A DNA stretch of 39,189 bases from an uncultured Lachnospiraceae bacterium (GCA_945864145.1 CAMBAN010000012.1:1-39189); one strand, 5' to 3'; shown: positions 8,246 to 17,562, numbered from the stretch's first letter. Notes: a model not told the origin generated them from the sequence alone. Made by a program: numbers and translations.

Positions 8246-9115
8246 ATGCGTGAGCTTGATATCCATGTCGACAAAAAATCAAAATGGCTGACTGCTACAC
8301 CAGCAGAAAATACAAAAAAACTGCCTTTCTATATCGTAGAAGCCGGCTGCTATTATGCCGATAAAGATTATCATATTGAAAGAGATTATCACGACAGCTT
8401 CTTGCTTTTGTATACGTTACAAGGAGAAGGTTTTATTCATACAGCCGGCACTTCTCTTCTTCTGCCTGCAAAGCATTTTTTCCTGTTAGACTGTCACTCT
8501 CCTCACGCTTATCAGACAGCCCATAGCAACTGGGATTTTCTTTGGTTTCATATCAATGGTACTGCTACACAATTTTTTTATGATACCTTGTATTCCAATG
8601 AACTTGACTGTATTTCCATAGATAATCCTATTTTAGTTGAAAGCAAGCTTAACACCTTACTTACCCTGACTGAGCAGACCAATCTTAATGCCACCTTAAC
8701 AATATCGGCACTTTTACATGAGTTGCTAAACAATTGCATCTTTTCCGCACTGCAAAAGGAGCAAATACTGCAAAAACGCTCTTATGAAGAGGACATAGAA
8801 TGTGCCCTCTCCTATATAGAGAAAAACTTTGCTTCGCAAATTACCATTGAGGATATTATTGCAGAGATTCCGGTATCCAAGTATCATTTTATCCGTCTTT
8901 TTAAACGCACTATGGGAGTCACTCCCTATCATTATGTCAATATTTATCGGATTAACTATGCAAAAAAGTTGCTCCGCACCACTAACCTGCCGATTTCCCA
9001 AATATCAGAAAACTGCGGGTTCTTAGATACGAGCAACTTTATTTATCAATTTCAAAAATTAACCGGACAGCGTCCCACTGCATATCGTAAAGCTTTTACC
9101 GTAGAATCAACCTAA
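8246..9115 (+). CDS. AraC-family transcriptional regulator
   Basis: The start is set at ATG 8246 because AAGGAGG lies 7 bases upstream; the open frame extends further 5' without a ribosome binding site. The 289-residue protein has an N-terminal cupin-like effector domain (about 25-150; SFLLLYTLQGEGFIHTAG and LLPAKHFFLLDCHSPHAY are typical). Its C-terminal pair of helix-turn-helix motifs lies at about 185-285 (ITIEDIIAEIPVSKYHFIRLFKRTMGVTPYHYV, then PISQISENCGFLDTSNFIYQFQKLTGQRPTAYR). This arrangement is that of sugar-sensing AraC activators. Its divergent position suggests that it activates the DUF5107-GH2 operon in response to a sugar. Its TAA overlaps, base for base, the opposite-strand stop codon of the alarmone synthetase. 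Confidence 0.9.
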   Translation: MRELDIHVDKKSKWLTATPAENTKKLPFYIVEAGCYYADKDYHIERDYHDSFLLLYTLQGEGFIHTAGTSLLLPAKHFFLLDCHSPHAYQTAHSNWDFLWFHINGTATQFFYDTLYSNELDCISIDNPILVESKLNTLLTLTEQTNLNATLTISALLHELLNNCIFSALQKEQILQKRSYEEDIECALSYIEKNFASQITIEDIIAEIPVSKYHFIRLFKRTMGVTPYHYVNIYRINYAKKLLRTTNLPISQISENCGFLDTSNFIYQFQKLTGQRPTAYRKAFTVEST

Positions 9116-9771
9116 TAGCTTCCCTTGTCAGGTACTTGAGGACTTGCAAATTCAATTCCGGATTCCTGCATTTTTCTTCGGATTTTTAACATCTGTTTAT
9201 CTATCTTTTTTAATGATTTGGATACCTTGATGAACTCCTCTTCATACTCGGATAAATCCTGATTCTCGGTTTTGTAAATGAACCGATGTTCAATATCAGA
9301 CCAGAAGTCCATCGCCTGTGTCCTAATCTGAATTTCCACCTTTACCTGTTCTTCCCCCACAGGTACTGCTAAAATCAGATGCAGACTTTGGTAGCCACTT
9401 GACTTTGGTTTCTTAATATAATCTTTCATTTTAATAAAAGTAAATGATTCATACTGTATCAGGATATCAGCTAACTGATACACATCATCCAAAAAGTAGC
9501 ACACCGCTCTCACACCTGCAATATCATTTAGATGTTCTTTTGCTGATTCCATGTTAAGAGGATAACCCTTTTTTACCATTTTCTTCAAACAGCTTTGTGG
9601 TGTCTTCACACGATAGCTGATATCATTCATATAGTCCCAGCCCTTTTGCTGCGAGATTTCATAATTGACCTCTTCCAGTTTGCTCCTCACTATCAGGCAT
9701 GCATTTTCATATTTTTCCCTAAACTTAGGGTCTTCCATTTCTTGAATTAACTCTTTTTGTATATTACCCAT
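9112..9771 (-). CDS. Small alarmone synthetase, (p)ppGpp synthetase (RelP/RelQ type)
   Basis: A 219-residue stand-alone RelA/SpoT-like synthetase that transfers pyrophosphate from ATP to GTP/GDP to make the stringent-response alarmone. It has no HD hydrolase, TGS or ACT domain. Synthetase motifs are clear: LNDIAGVRAVCYFLDDVY (81-98) with D83, KDYIKKPKSSGYQSLHL (116-132), and VEIQIRTQAMDFWSDIEHR (145-163) with the catalytic E in EIQIRT. A charged C-terminal helix of about 50 residues resembles the oligomerisation helix of RelQ. The ATG at 9771 follows AAAGGG. It is monocistronic and convergent with the AraC gene, with stop codons overlapping. Confidence 0.93.
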   Translation of the reverse strand: MGNIQKELIQEMEDPKFREKYENACLIVRSKLEEVNYEISQQKGWDYMNDISYRVKTPQSCLKKMVKKGYPLNMESAKEHLNDIAGVRAVCYFLDDVYQLADILIQYESFTFIKMKDYIKKPKSSGYQSLHLILAVPVGEEQVKVEIQIRTQAMDFWSDIEHRFIYKTENQDLSEYEEEFIKVSKSLKKIDKQMLKIRRKMQESGIEFASPQVPDKGSY

Positions 9772-9880
9772 TCCAATATCCCTTTTTCTTATTTCCTACC
9801 ATCATTATAGCAGCAAAGCAGGTAACATAATATAGGAAAAGGATACAAATATATCCAAAAGAATTCATTTGTACTGTAAA

Positions 9881-9923
9881 ACAAAAGACAGTGTATTCTG
9901 CTTTTCTATCAAAATACACTGTC
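9881..9923 (-). terminator. Terminator of the chemoreceptor gene
   Basis: A perfect 11-bp stem, GACAGTGTATT (9887-9897) and AATACACTGTC (9913-9923), begins 10 bases after the chemoreceptor stop. On the - strand it is followed by TTTTGTTTTAC. Confidence 0.85.
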
Positions 9924-9932
9924 ATATATTCA

Positions 9933-12377
9933 TTATACAATAAAGTTGCCTAAATCCGCATTAATCTGCTGTGAAACATTTTTCAGTTCTGTTGCCGTTT
10001 CGGCAAGTGCCGCTGTACCATTATTCAGTTCTCCCATAGAAGAGCTTGTCTGTTCCGTTGACGCTGCATTCTCTTCTGCAATAGCAGAAAGGTTATTCAT
10101 CAAATCTGATACATTTTCACCTGCTGTTCTGCAACTGTCTGCCTGTCTCATAACCATCTGCATTTCATCTTTTGCTGTCTGAATACCACTTCTGACACTT
10201 CCAAATCTATCTACTGTTTCTAACAGATTGTTCTTCTGTACTTCAACCAGTTCCGTTACTTTCTTGATAGCTTCTACCGTATGCTCTGATTCCTCAGACA
10301 ACGTAACAATAATCTGATTAATGATACTTGCAGAAGAATTTGTCTGTTCAGACAGTTTTTGGATTTCACTTGCTACAACTGCAAAGCCGCGTCCTGCTTC
10401 TCCTGCCCTTGCTGCTTCTATACTTGCATTTAATGACAGCAGGCTTGTCTGACTGGCAATGGAAGCAATCAAATCTACTGCCTCCTGAATATTTATAACA
10501 GATTCATTTGTTTTTCTAATCTGCACGGCAATATTTTCAAAAGCCTGTGTAGTTCTGCTGTTTGATATGCTGAGTTCTTCCATAATTGCTGAAGCTTTTT
10601 TACTTTCTTCATTCATCTCATTTGCTGATTGTGACAGCGCATCTACATGGGTAATAATCTCCTGAATGTTATCACACATACTGATAACTTCCTGAGAAGA
10701 AGTCTCAATATCGCCTGCCTGTGCTAATGCACCGTTTGCAATATCTCCTAACGCTGACTTAATTGTATCTGCAGCATTTTGTGCACCGGATGCCCGTTGT
10801 TCCATTTCATCACCGGTTGTTGCAAGTACATTAGACATTTCCTGTAATTTCTGAATTGTTTTCTGCAGATTATCCAGGAATTTATTGATATTGTTACCAA
10901 AAATGGAAAATTCGTCCTTGCCCTTTGTTTTTACTCTGACAGTAATGTCACCTTTTTCCATTAACTCCAAGGAATGACTAAAGGCTTTCACATTACCATC
11001 AATACTTCTTACAATAACAAGTGTCAGCAAAACCAGAATAACTGCCAGGAGAATAATCAATGCAATTATCATATAGGTAGTAGTTACCTGCATTGTCTGT
11101 AAGCTTTTCCCGATTTTTTCCTGTAAACTACTGCACCCATTAAGCAGCTCCTCATTTACCTGTTGATTGTCCTGAATAATTGCCAGAGTGCGTTGGTCTG
11201 CATCTTTCATTTTATTCCAAATCTCATTTACTGCAGCATAGTTTGCTAACGCAGCATCTGCCAATGATGTGTCTACTGCAAACTTCGGAATATTCTTTTC
11301 CAAATCAGCCATCAGCCCATTAATTTCATCTATTTCAGCAGATACCTCTTTTCCTTCTACAACATGCTTACTATAATCTTCAATTTTTCCTACAATTGCA
11401 CCATCCTGATCTGCAAATCCATAAATACCAGAAACAGCTCCTCCATATTTATATCCAAATGGATTGTTCGGATTATCAAAGTAAAGGTCATATTGTAAAG
11501 TAGTATAATCCTGATTATCATATGCGTTAATAGGAATTGTCGCCTGAATTTCTTCCCAGGTAGCATTTGCTTCATTATACTTACCAACAATTTTAATAGC
11601 AGGCTGTCCGTCAAAGGTAGTCATTTCACAGCTTGCCATACCATCGCCGACACAATTGATGCTTTCTAGCTGAGATAAATCAACATCGCATACCTCTGAG
11701 CCCTTTACAAATTTGATATTAGTAAAGTAAAAGGCATCTGTATAGGTAAAGGTACCACCCACTCTGAGCACCAGATTGTTTCTCTTTCCGGTTTCCGGCA
11801 GTTCTCTGTCATATACCATCTTGCAGTACTCTTTGCCATCTATCGTAACGATTTCGCCATCCATACCCATATTTGCATCTATCCACTTAATTTCGACCCA
11901 ATCATTTGTTGTAACCAGACCATTTAAGCTGTTTTTCAGTTCTTCATTTTTCTGCAGCAGTTCCTGATACAGACCTGTATCAGCAGTATAGCCTCTTGTA
12001 TTATGTAGCTCCGCCATTTCAGAATAATTTGCTTTTCCCCGTGCAAGGAGTTCTGCAATTGTCTGAATATCTGATGCATAAGTACTACCTGATAAATCCA
12101 TTAATTCTGTCTCATTGCTCTCCATACTGTCATAATTTGCAATAATGGTATTCAGATAAGATTGATCAATATGATACTGGTATAGTGCATCATCTACCTG
12201 GTTATCTTTTTGCATACCGGATATAGCCGATATCTTCGATTCTATCTCATTATTAGAAACGCTTTTCTTCAAAGAAAGCACTCCAAAAATACCAATAAAT
12301 ATTGCAGCGCAAATAGCTACTAAACCAATCAACAATACTTTCCCTTTAATTGAGCCAAAAATATTCCATTTTCCCAT
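9933..12377 (-). CDS. Methyl-accepting chemotaxis protein with a beta-rich insert in the sensor domain
   Basis: An 814-residue transmembrane chemoreceptor. TM1 is at about 14-35 and TM2 at about 434-457, followed by a HAMP domain (about 455-510) and the cytoplasmic signalling domain. The conserved tip sequence [24 protein letters not shown] is intact. The extracellular part (36-432) begins and ends with helices, as in four-helix-bundle sensors. Residues about 157-345 are different: rich in beta-strand, aromatic and Asp/Asn residues ([30 protein letters not shown]), resembling a carbohydrate-binding-module-like sandwich. This suggests sensing of a polysaccharide or large ligand (inference). 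The ATG follows GCGAGG. No other chemotaxis or flagellar gene is in the window, and I found no convincing sigma-28 promoter in the 208 bases upstream. Confidence 0.93.
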   Translation of the reverse strand: MGKWNIFGSIKGKVLLIGLVAICAAIFIGIFGVLSLKKSVSNNEIESKISAISGMQKDNQVDDALYQYHIDQSYLNTIIANYDSMESNETELMDLSGSTYASDIQTIAELLARGKANYSEMAELHNTRGYTADTGLYQELLQKNEELKNSLNGLVTTNDWVEIKWIDANMGMDGEIVTIDGKEYCKMVYDRELPETGKRNNLVLRVGGTFTYTDAFYFTNIKFVKGSEVCDVDLSQLESINCVGDGMASCEMTTFDGQPAIKIVGKYNEANATWEEIQATIPINAYDNQDYTTLQYDLYFDNPNNPFGYKYGGAVSGIYGFADQDGAIVGKIEDYSKHVVEGKEVSAEIDEINGLMADLEKNIPKFAVDTSLADAALANYAAVNEIWNKMKDADQRTLAIIQDNQQVNEELLNGCSSLQEKIGKSLQTMQVTTTYMIIALIILLAVILVLLTLVIVRSIDGNVKAFSHSLELMEKGDITVRVKTKGKDEFSIFGNNINKFLDNLQKTIQKLQEMSNVLATTGDEMEQRASGAQNAADTIKSALGDIANGALAQAGDIETSSQEVISMCDNIQEIITHVDALSQSANEMNEESKKASAIMEELSISNSRTTQAFENIAVQIRKTNESVINIQEAVDLIASIASQTSLLSLNASIEAARAGEAGRGFAVVASEIQKLSEQTNSSASIINQIIVTLSEESEHTVEAIKKVTELVEVQKNNLLETVDRFGSVRSGIQTAKDEMQMVMRQADSCRTAGENVSDLMNNLSAIAEENAASTEQTSSSMGELNNGTAALAETATELKNVSQQINADLGNFIV

Positions 12378-12525
12378 ACAAAATCCTCGCCTTTCTCATT
12401 ATTAACAAACTATTTTTGCGATTGCGCAGATTTGTCATGCTATATAAAACATTATAGATGTGATTTATTAAAACGTCTATAGCTGCTCTACATAACATAT
12501 CGTTTTTTCGAAATTTTCTTTTCGA

Positions 12526-12555
12526 TGGATAATTTTCCTTTTTCTGTACATACTC
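12526..12555 (+). promoter_or_regulatory. Forespore-type (sigma-G/F) promoter upstream of the spoVAF homologue
   Basis: TGGATA (12526-12531), a 17-base spacer, then CATACTC (12549-12555) fits the sigma-G/F pattern TGHATA-N17/18-CATWHTA at all but the last base. It ends 31 bases before the spoVAF ATG, which suits a forespore-expressed gene. Confidence 0.6.
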
Positions 12556-12586
12556 TTTATGGGAAAAGCGGTAAGTTTTTCATTTT

Positions 12587-14014
12587 ATGATAGAAAGGAT
12601 GCGTTTCCAGATGTATCAGTCAATAACTCAAAATATAGAATATCTCAATGAGCAATTAATGGTAGCTACGAACTTCGACATCATCAGTCGAGAAATTACA
12701 ATTGCGGGAAAAACATGTGCTTACTACTGTGTAGACGGCTTTTGTAAGGACGACCTGATGCAAAAGCTTTTGCAATACTTCGTTTCTATGAAAAAAGAAG
12801 ATTTTCCCCAAAGTCTTTCTGATTTTCAAATGCTGATTCCTTACGTAGAGGTTGATTTAAAAAGTGATTTTTCACAAATCATACAAGATATTTTAAGCGG
12901 AGGATTTGCTCTTTTTATTGATGGTTATGACCAATGTGTCATGATTGATTCCCGCACCTATCCGGCCCGTAGTGTGCAAGAACCGGAAAAAGACAAAGTG
13001 CTTCGTGGTTCCAAGGATGGTTTTGTAGAAACACTAATATTCAATACAGCACTTATCAGACGTCGTATCCGAAGTACAGATTTGCGTGTTGAAATCATGA
13101 ATGCGGGAGACATCTCTATTACCGACATTGCCATCTGTTATATGGATTCCCGAGTCAATCACAAATTTTTAGACTGGATAAAGGGCCGTATTAAAAATCT
13201 TCGTGTAGATGCATTAACTATGAATCAGGAAAGTCTGGCGGAGTGTCTCTATCCTGCTAAATGGTTTAACCCTTTTCCAAAATTCAAATATACAGAACGA
13301 CCTGACACGGCTGTCGCACAAGTACTAGAGGGAAATATCATTATTTTAGTGGACAATTCCCCCTATGCCATGATTTTGCCTGTCAGTATCCTGGATATGG
13401 TGCAGGAAGCGGACGATTTCTATTTTCCACCTATTACGGGCTCCTATTTAAGGCTATCGCGCTTTTTAATTTTGCTCATTTCCTATCTGATGACGCCTAC
13501 TTTTTTACTTTTTTCCATGCACCCCGAATGGACTCCGGCAGGATTTGAATTTATACAAATACAAGATGATATCAACGTCCCTATTTTTTGGCAATTTCTC
13601 ATTTTAGAGCTTGCTCTCGATGGTTTACGCCTTGCCTCTGTCAACGCCCCCAGTATGCTCTCCACTCCCTTAAGTGTTACTGCCGGTCTTATTCTAGGCG
13701 AATTTGCAGTAAAAAGTGGTTGGTTCAATTCAGAAGTCATGCTGTATATGGCGTTTGTCGCCATTGCCACCTACACACACCCAAGTTACGAGCTTGGCTA
13801 TGCTTTCAAATTTTTCCGTATGATACACCTGATACTTGTGTCACTTTTTCAGTTACCCGGTTATATCATTGGTATTTTATTAACCGTTTTTGCTATTGTT
13901 TCTAACAAAATGATTTCCGGACAAAGCTATCTGTACCCACTTATTCCACCTACTCCGGAAAATCTGAAAAAAGCATTGTTGCGCTTACGGCTAAAAAATG
14001 GGAGTGTAAAATAA
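12587..14014 (+). CDS. spoVAF: Spore germination protein, GerA family (SpoVAF-like)
   Basis: A 475-residue protein of the GerA family that aligns along its length with Bacillus SpoVAF. Shared signatures are SILSGGFALFIDGYDQCVMIDSRTYPAR-type text near 105, GSKDGFVETLIFNTALIRRRIRS at about 145-167, TDIAICYM, and YTERPDTAVAQVLEGN near 235. The N-terminal 280 residues are soluble. Four or five membrane helices follow (about 290-312, 335-350, 360-385, 390-410, 420-445). It probably sits in the spore inner membrane and takes part in germinant signalling or dipicolinic-acid channel function. The gene stands alone, without the rest of a spoVA or ger operon. The ribosome binding site is weak; the ATG at 12611 behind AGAAAGG is an alternative start. 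A sigma-G-like promoter lies upstream. Confidence 0.88.
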   Translation: MIERMRFQMYQSITQNIEYLNEQLMVATNFDIISREITIAGKTCAYYCVDGFCKDDLMQKLLQYFVSMKKEDFPQSLSDFQMLIPYVEVDLKSDFSQIIQDILSGGFALFIDGYDQCVMIDSRTYPARSVQEPEKDKVLRGSKDGFVETLIFNTALIRRRIRSTDLRVEIMNAGDISITDIAICYMDSRVNHKFLDWIKGRIKNLRVDALTMNQESLAECLYPAKWFNPFPKFKYTERPDTAVAQVLEGNIIILVDNSPYAMILPVSILDMVQEADDFYFPPITGSYLRLSRFLILLISYLMTPTFLLFSMHPEWTPAGFEFIQIQDDINVPIFWQFLILELALDGLRLASVNAPSMLSTPLSVTAGLILGEFAVKSGWFNSEVMLYMAFVAIATYTHPSYELGYAFKFFRMIHLILVSLFQLPGYIIGILLTVFAIVSNKMISGQSYLYPLIPPTPENLKKALLRLRLKNGSVK

Positions 14015-14065
14015 CTCTCTAAAAAAGGGAAATAATCCAGCATTGTCGTTTAGACTGCTGGGATT

Positions 14066-14358
14066 TCCTATAAGGTTATCTGTAATAGAGATTTCTATAG
14101 GACTTTTGTAAGAAATTTTGAATATTTTTCTATTTTGAATTCATGTGTATCCTATAAGACTTACTTATAGCGATAATTCTATAGGAGATTTACATCATGA
14201 CCAACGGCTAATCTTGTTTTTTTGTCCTATAAGATTTACTCTTTTAACTTTCTTATAGGAAAACTGCGTTTCAGCTTACGGCGATTTCGCTTTTTCCTTC
14301 CTATAAGACTCATTTAAATTATCATCTTTATAGGAAATCCTCATTTTCTTCCTATAAA
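14066..14358. repeat. Array of regularly spaced TCCTATA dyads
   Basis: Nine copies of TCCTATA or its inverse lie in 293 bases. Forward copies (TCCTATAAG, often extended by AYTTACT) start at 14066, 14150, 14225, 14299 and 14350. Inverted copies (YTTATAGGA or TCTATAGGA) start at 14094, 14178, 14252 and 14327. Forward and inverted arms pair up 27-28 bases apart, giving four dyads of 36-37 bp plus one half. Dyad centres are 84, 74.5 and 74.5 bp apart, close to 8, 7 and 7 helical turns. The interiors and spacers are not conserved, so it is not a CRISPR array. It lies between convergent gene ends. Confidence 0.75.
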
Positions 14359-14540
14359 ACTTACACTGAAATCCCCAGTGCAAAAATGGATTGCCCACTA
14401 ACAACGCATCCACCTGAAGATGAAAGAGTTCACTTAGTGAATAAAAAACTCTCCGTGAGGAGGCACTCGCTTTTGTATAGGTAAAATGTCGCTAAAAGCG
14501 TCACAAGACTTTTTATATGATATGTAAAAAGGCACCTTAT

Positions 14541-14586
14541 AAAAAATCAAGAGATGTATCTTGAACAAATGTTCAAAATACATCTC
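14541..14586 (-). terminator. Terminator downstream of dut
   Basis: GAGATGTAT (14551-14559) pairs with ATACATCTC (14578-14586), with an inner TTGAAC/GTTCAA stem. On the - strand the hairpin is followed by TTGATTTTTTATAAGG, a good U-tract. Confidence 0.85.
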
Positions 14587-14647
14587 TCGATTATCAGTTA
14601 GGAACTGCGTTTGCACCGCAGGCTTTTTTACAGCCCCATCTTTCTGT

Positions 14648-15100
14648 TTATTTTGTTCCTGTACTTCCATGACCACCTCTATTTGGTCCTGTCAGTTCTG
14701 TTACCTCTTCAAAAGTAATTTCAGGTTGCTGCTCCATAATACGGAACTGACAGATACGATCATTTACGTGAATCTCTGTATCTCTGACTGCAAGTGCAGG
14801 GAAAAACCATTCATCCTCATTACCGCAATAGCCGCCTTCGCCAGTTTCACGATCCGGTCCATCTACTACGCCCTGGTGATTTGTCTGAATCACACCAAAG
14901 TTTTTAAAGGTTGAACTTCTTGGCACCACATGTGCCTCGTAGCCTCTTGGAAGCTCCATAGCAATTCCTAAACGAATCAGCTTGAACTCACCCTTCTTTA
15001 AAGTAACATTTTCTGCTGCTCTTAAATCAATCCAGTTTCCCTTTGTGATTTTTGTCAGCCTTTCCAGTTCATCATTGAAGTATTTAATCTTAATCTGCAA
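14648..15100 (-). CDS. dut: Deoxyuridine 5'-triphosphate nucleotidohydrolase (dUTPase)
   Basis: It hydrolyses dUTP to dUMP and pyrophosphate, keeping uracil out of DNA and supplying dTMP synthesis; the enzyme is a homotrimer. All trimeric dUTPase motifs are visible: the first strand ([14 protein letters not shown]), motif 2 [11 protein letters not shown], motif 3 [17 protein letters not shown] with the catalytic Asp, RICQFRI, and the C-terminal arm [12 protein letters not shown] place the start at a TTG (15100-15098) because GAGGA lies 7 bases upstream and the protein then begins LQIKIKYF, as relatives do. An in-frame ATG at 15172 would add 24 polar residues but has no ribosome binding site. 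The gene follows feoB and ends at a strong terminator. Confidence 0.9.
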   Translation of the reverse strand: MQIKIKYFNDELERLTKITKGNWIDLRAAENVTLKKGEFKLIRLGIAMELPRGYEAHVVPRSSTFKNFGVIQTNHQGVVDGPDRETGEGGYCGNEDEWFFPALAVRDTEIHVNDRICQFRIMEQQPEITFEEVTELTGPNRGGHGSTGTK

Positions 15101-15183
15101 AAAGGTGTCCTCATTTCTATTTATTTTCGTCTTATCACGATGTTTGTTATCACACATCGAAGCAAAACTCATTATAGCTTATT

Positions 15184-17535
15184 TTATAAAAACTGACAAG
15201 CTATCGAATATACAATAAAAGCGACTACCCACGCTATCACACATTGAGATACGACCATATAAAGTGCCCATTTTCCACCCAGCTCTCTTTTTACAGAAGC
15301 AACTGCGGCAACGCAAGGTGTATACAACAGGCAAAATACCAAAAGACTTAGTGCTGCAGCCGTGGAAATCGTCGCAAGCATAGCCTCTGTCGTACCAAAC
15401 AAAATGGTTATGGTTGCTACCACACTTTCCTTTGCCATAAATCCGGTAATCAAAGCAGTGGATACTCTCCAATCGCCAAATCCCAATGGTTTGAAAATCG
15501 GTGCCAAAAAGCTTGCCACAAGTGCGAGCATGCTGTCCTGCGAATTTTCCACAACATTCAGTCTTAAATCAAAGGTCTGCAAAAACCAGATAATAATCGT
15601 AGCTAAAAAGATAATCGTAAAAGCCTTCTGTAAAAAGTCCTTTGCCTTTTCCCATAAAAGCTGCCCTACATTTTTTAATCCCGGCATACGATAATTGGGA
15701 AGCTCCATAACAAAAGGAACTGCCTCTCCCTGAAATCGGAATCGTCTCATAACAAGTGCCATGAGAATACCAATCAAAATACCTAAAAAATATAAACCTA
15801 TCATAACAATAGCACCATGCTTTGGAAAGAAAGCTGCTGTCAAAAAAGCATAGATAGGAAGCTTTGCAGAACAGCTCATATAAGGTGTCATTAATATGGT
15901 CATTTTTCTATCTCGTTTAGAAGGTAATGTCCTGCTTGCCATGACACCAGGTACAGTACAACCAAAGCCAATAAGCATCGGCACAATACTTCGTCCGGAA
16001 AGACCTATTTTTCGAAGGATCTTATCCATGACAAAAGCAATGCGTGCCATATATCCGCTGTCCTCTAATAAGGACAGGAAGAAGAACAATGTCACAATAG
16101 TCGGTAAAAAGCTTAATACACTACCAACACCATTACAGATACCATCAATCACAAGTGACTGCAATACTTCATTGACATTTCCCTGTATCATCAGTTGTTC
16201 CAGGAAAGCTGTAAAGCCGTCAATCGCAAGCTCAAATAATCTGGTCAACCAGGCTCCGATTACATGAAAGGTTAACCAGAAAATGACAGCCATAATCAGT
16301 ACGAACATAGGAATCGCTGTGTATTTCCCTGTTAACAGCTTATCTATTTTTGCGCTCCGAATATGTTCCTTACTTTCCTTTGGTTTTACTACTGTATTCC
16401 TGCAAATTTTTTGAATAAACGAAAAGCGCATATCAGCTATGGCTGCTGCTCTATCCATTCCTCGCTCTTTTTCCATTTGCAAAATAATGTGCTCTAAGGT
16501 TTCCTTCTCATTCTCATCCAAATCCAGTTGTTTGAGAAGCAGATTATCTCCCTCTGCAAGCTTTGCTGCCGCAAATCTGACAGGTATGTCAGCTTTTACC
16601 GCATGGTCTTCAATTAAATGCATGATGCTATGCAGGCAACGATGTACTGCTCCACCATGGTCTGATACATCACAAAAATCCTGTCTTCCCGGTTTTTCCT
16701 GAAATTTTGCTACATGTAAAGCATGTTCTATCAGTTCCCCGATACCTTCATTTTTGGCTGCTGAAATCGGTATAACCGGAATTCCCAAGGCTTCCTCCAG
16801 TTCGTTCACTCTGATAGAACCACCATTTTCCCTGACTTCATCCATCATATTTAGCGCCAATACCATCGGAATATCAAGCTCCAATAATTGCATGGTCAAA
16901 TAGAGATTTCTTTCAATATTAGTAGCATCTATAATATTAATGATACCCTTTGGTTTCTCATCCAAAACAAACTGTCTGGTAACAATTTCCTCACTTGTGT
17001 AAGGAGACATGGAATAAATACCAGGCAAATCTGTCACCAATGTATTTTTATGTCCTTTGATTGCTCCATCTTTTCTATCAACCGTTACTCCGGGAAAATT
17101 TCCTACGTGCTGATTAGCACCTGTCAGTTGATTAAATAAAGTTGTTTTTCCGCAGTTTTGATTTCCTGCTAAAGCAAAAGTTAACATTGTCTGCTCAGGT
17201 AATGGATTTTCTGATGCTTTCACATGATACTTTCCATCCTCTCCAAGTCCGGGATGTGCCACTTTCTTTGTCTTTTTTTCCTTTACGGTACTTTCCTCTG
17301 CGGTTTCATCCTTTATATCACAGATATCTATTTTTTCTGCATCAGCAAGTCTTAATGTCAGCTCATAGCCATGTAAACGCAGTTCCATCGGGTCTCCCAT
17401 AGGAGCATATTTTACAACTGTAATATCTGTTCCCGGAATAACACCCATATCCAAAAAGTGCTGTCGTAATGCACCTTCTCCGCCTACCGTTTGAATGGTA
17501 GCAGTTTTTCCGATAGGTAAATCCTTTAGTGTCAA
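15184..17535 (-). CDS. feoB: Ferrous iron transporter, FeoA-FeoB fusion
   Basis: A 783-residue inner-membrane Fe(II) transporter in which FeoA and FeoB are fused. Residues 1-75 form a FeoA SH3-like domain (LPIGKTATIQTVGGEG, LDMGVIPGTDITVV). A charged linker leads to the G-protein domain with G1 GNQNCGKTT (124-132), switch I NFPGVTVDRKDG, G3 DLPGIYS (169-175) and the G4 NMMDE. Residues from about 400 carry the Gate and Core membrane helices (for example VPMLIGFGCTVPGVMASRTL). The start is a TTG at 17535-17533, chosen because AGGAGG lies 8 bases upstream and no ATG fits the FeoA start. The promoter region contains a GATAA/TTATC dyad that may be a metal-regulator site. dut follows in the same direction. 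Confidence 0.95.
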   Translation of the reverse strand: MTLKDLPIGKTATIQTVGGEGALRQHFLDMGVIPGTDITVVKYAPMGDPMELRLHGYELTLRLADAEKIDICDIKDETAEESTVKEKKTKKVAHPGLGEDGKYHVKASENPLPEQTMLTFALAGNQNCGKTTLFNQLTGANQHVGNFPGVTVDRKDGAIKGHKNTLVTDLPGIYSMSPYTSEEIVTRQFVLDEKPKGIINIIDATNIERNLYLTMQLLELDIPMVLALNMMDEVRENGGSIRVNELEEALGIPVIPISAAKNEGIGELIEHALHVAKFQEKPGRQDFCDVSDHGGAVHRCLHSIMHLIEDHAVKADIPVRFAAAKLAEGDNLLLKQLDLDENEKETLEHIILQMEKERGMDRAAAIADMRFSFIQKICRNTVVKPKESKEHIRSAKIDKLLTGKYTAIPMFVLIMAVIFWLTFHVIGAWLTRLFELAIDGFTAFLEQLMIQGNVNEVLQSLVIDGICNGVGSVLSFLPTIVTLFFFLSLLEDSGYMARIAFVMDKILRKIGLSGRSIVPMLIGFGCTVPGVMASRTLPSKRDRKMTILMTPYMSCSAKLPIYAFLTAAFFPKHGAIVMIGLYFLGILIGILMALVMRRFRFQGEAVPFVMELPNYRMPGLKNVGQLLWEKAKDFLQKAFTIIFLATIIIWFLQTFDLRLNVVENSQDSMLALVASFLAPIFKPLGFGDWRVSTALITGFMAKESVVATITILFGTTEAMLATISTAAALSLLVFCLLYTPCVAAVASVKRELGGKWALYMVVSQCVIAWVVAFIVYSIACQFL

Positions 17536-17562
17536 TCTGTTTTCCTCCTATCAAACAATTTC

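Larger units (their letters stand above)
14015..14647. other. Gene-free region between the convergent spoVAF and dut genes
   Basis: This 633-base stretch contains no convincing gene on either strand. It starts with a bulged hairpin (AATCCAGCA...TGCTGGGATT, 14031-14065) that may end the spoVAF transcript. The TCCTATA dyad array follows, then small palindromes such as TTCACTTAGTGAA, and finally the dut terminator at 14541-14586. Confidence 0.6.

Noticed and set aside
12378-12525. Sigma-28 (motility) promoter for the chemoreceptor
   Set aside because: An ACGATAT is present on the - strand but no TAAA-type -35 lies at the right distance.
14066-14358. CRISPR-like array
   Set aside because: The period of about 75 bases fits, but only short arms are conserved, they alternate in orientation, and no cas gene is present.
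14434-14676. Open frame of 80 codons on the - strand overlapping the end of dut
   Set aside because: It runs through the dut terminator hairpin, its apparent ribosome binding site is just the dUTPase C-terminal coding text, and the product resembles nothing known.
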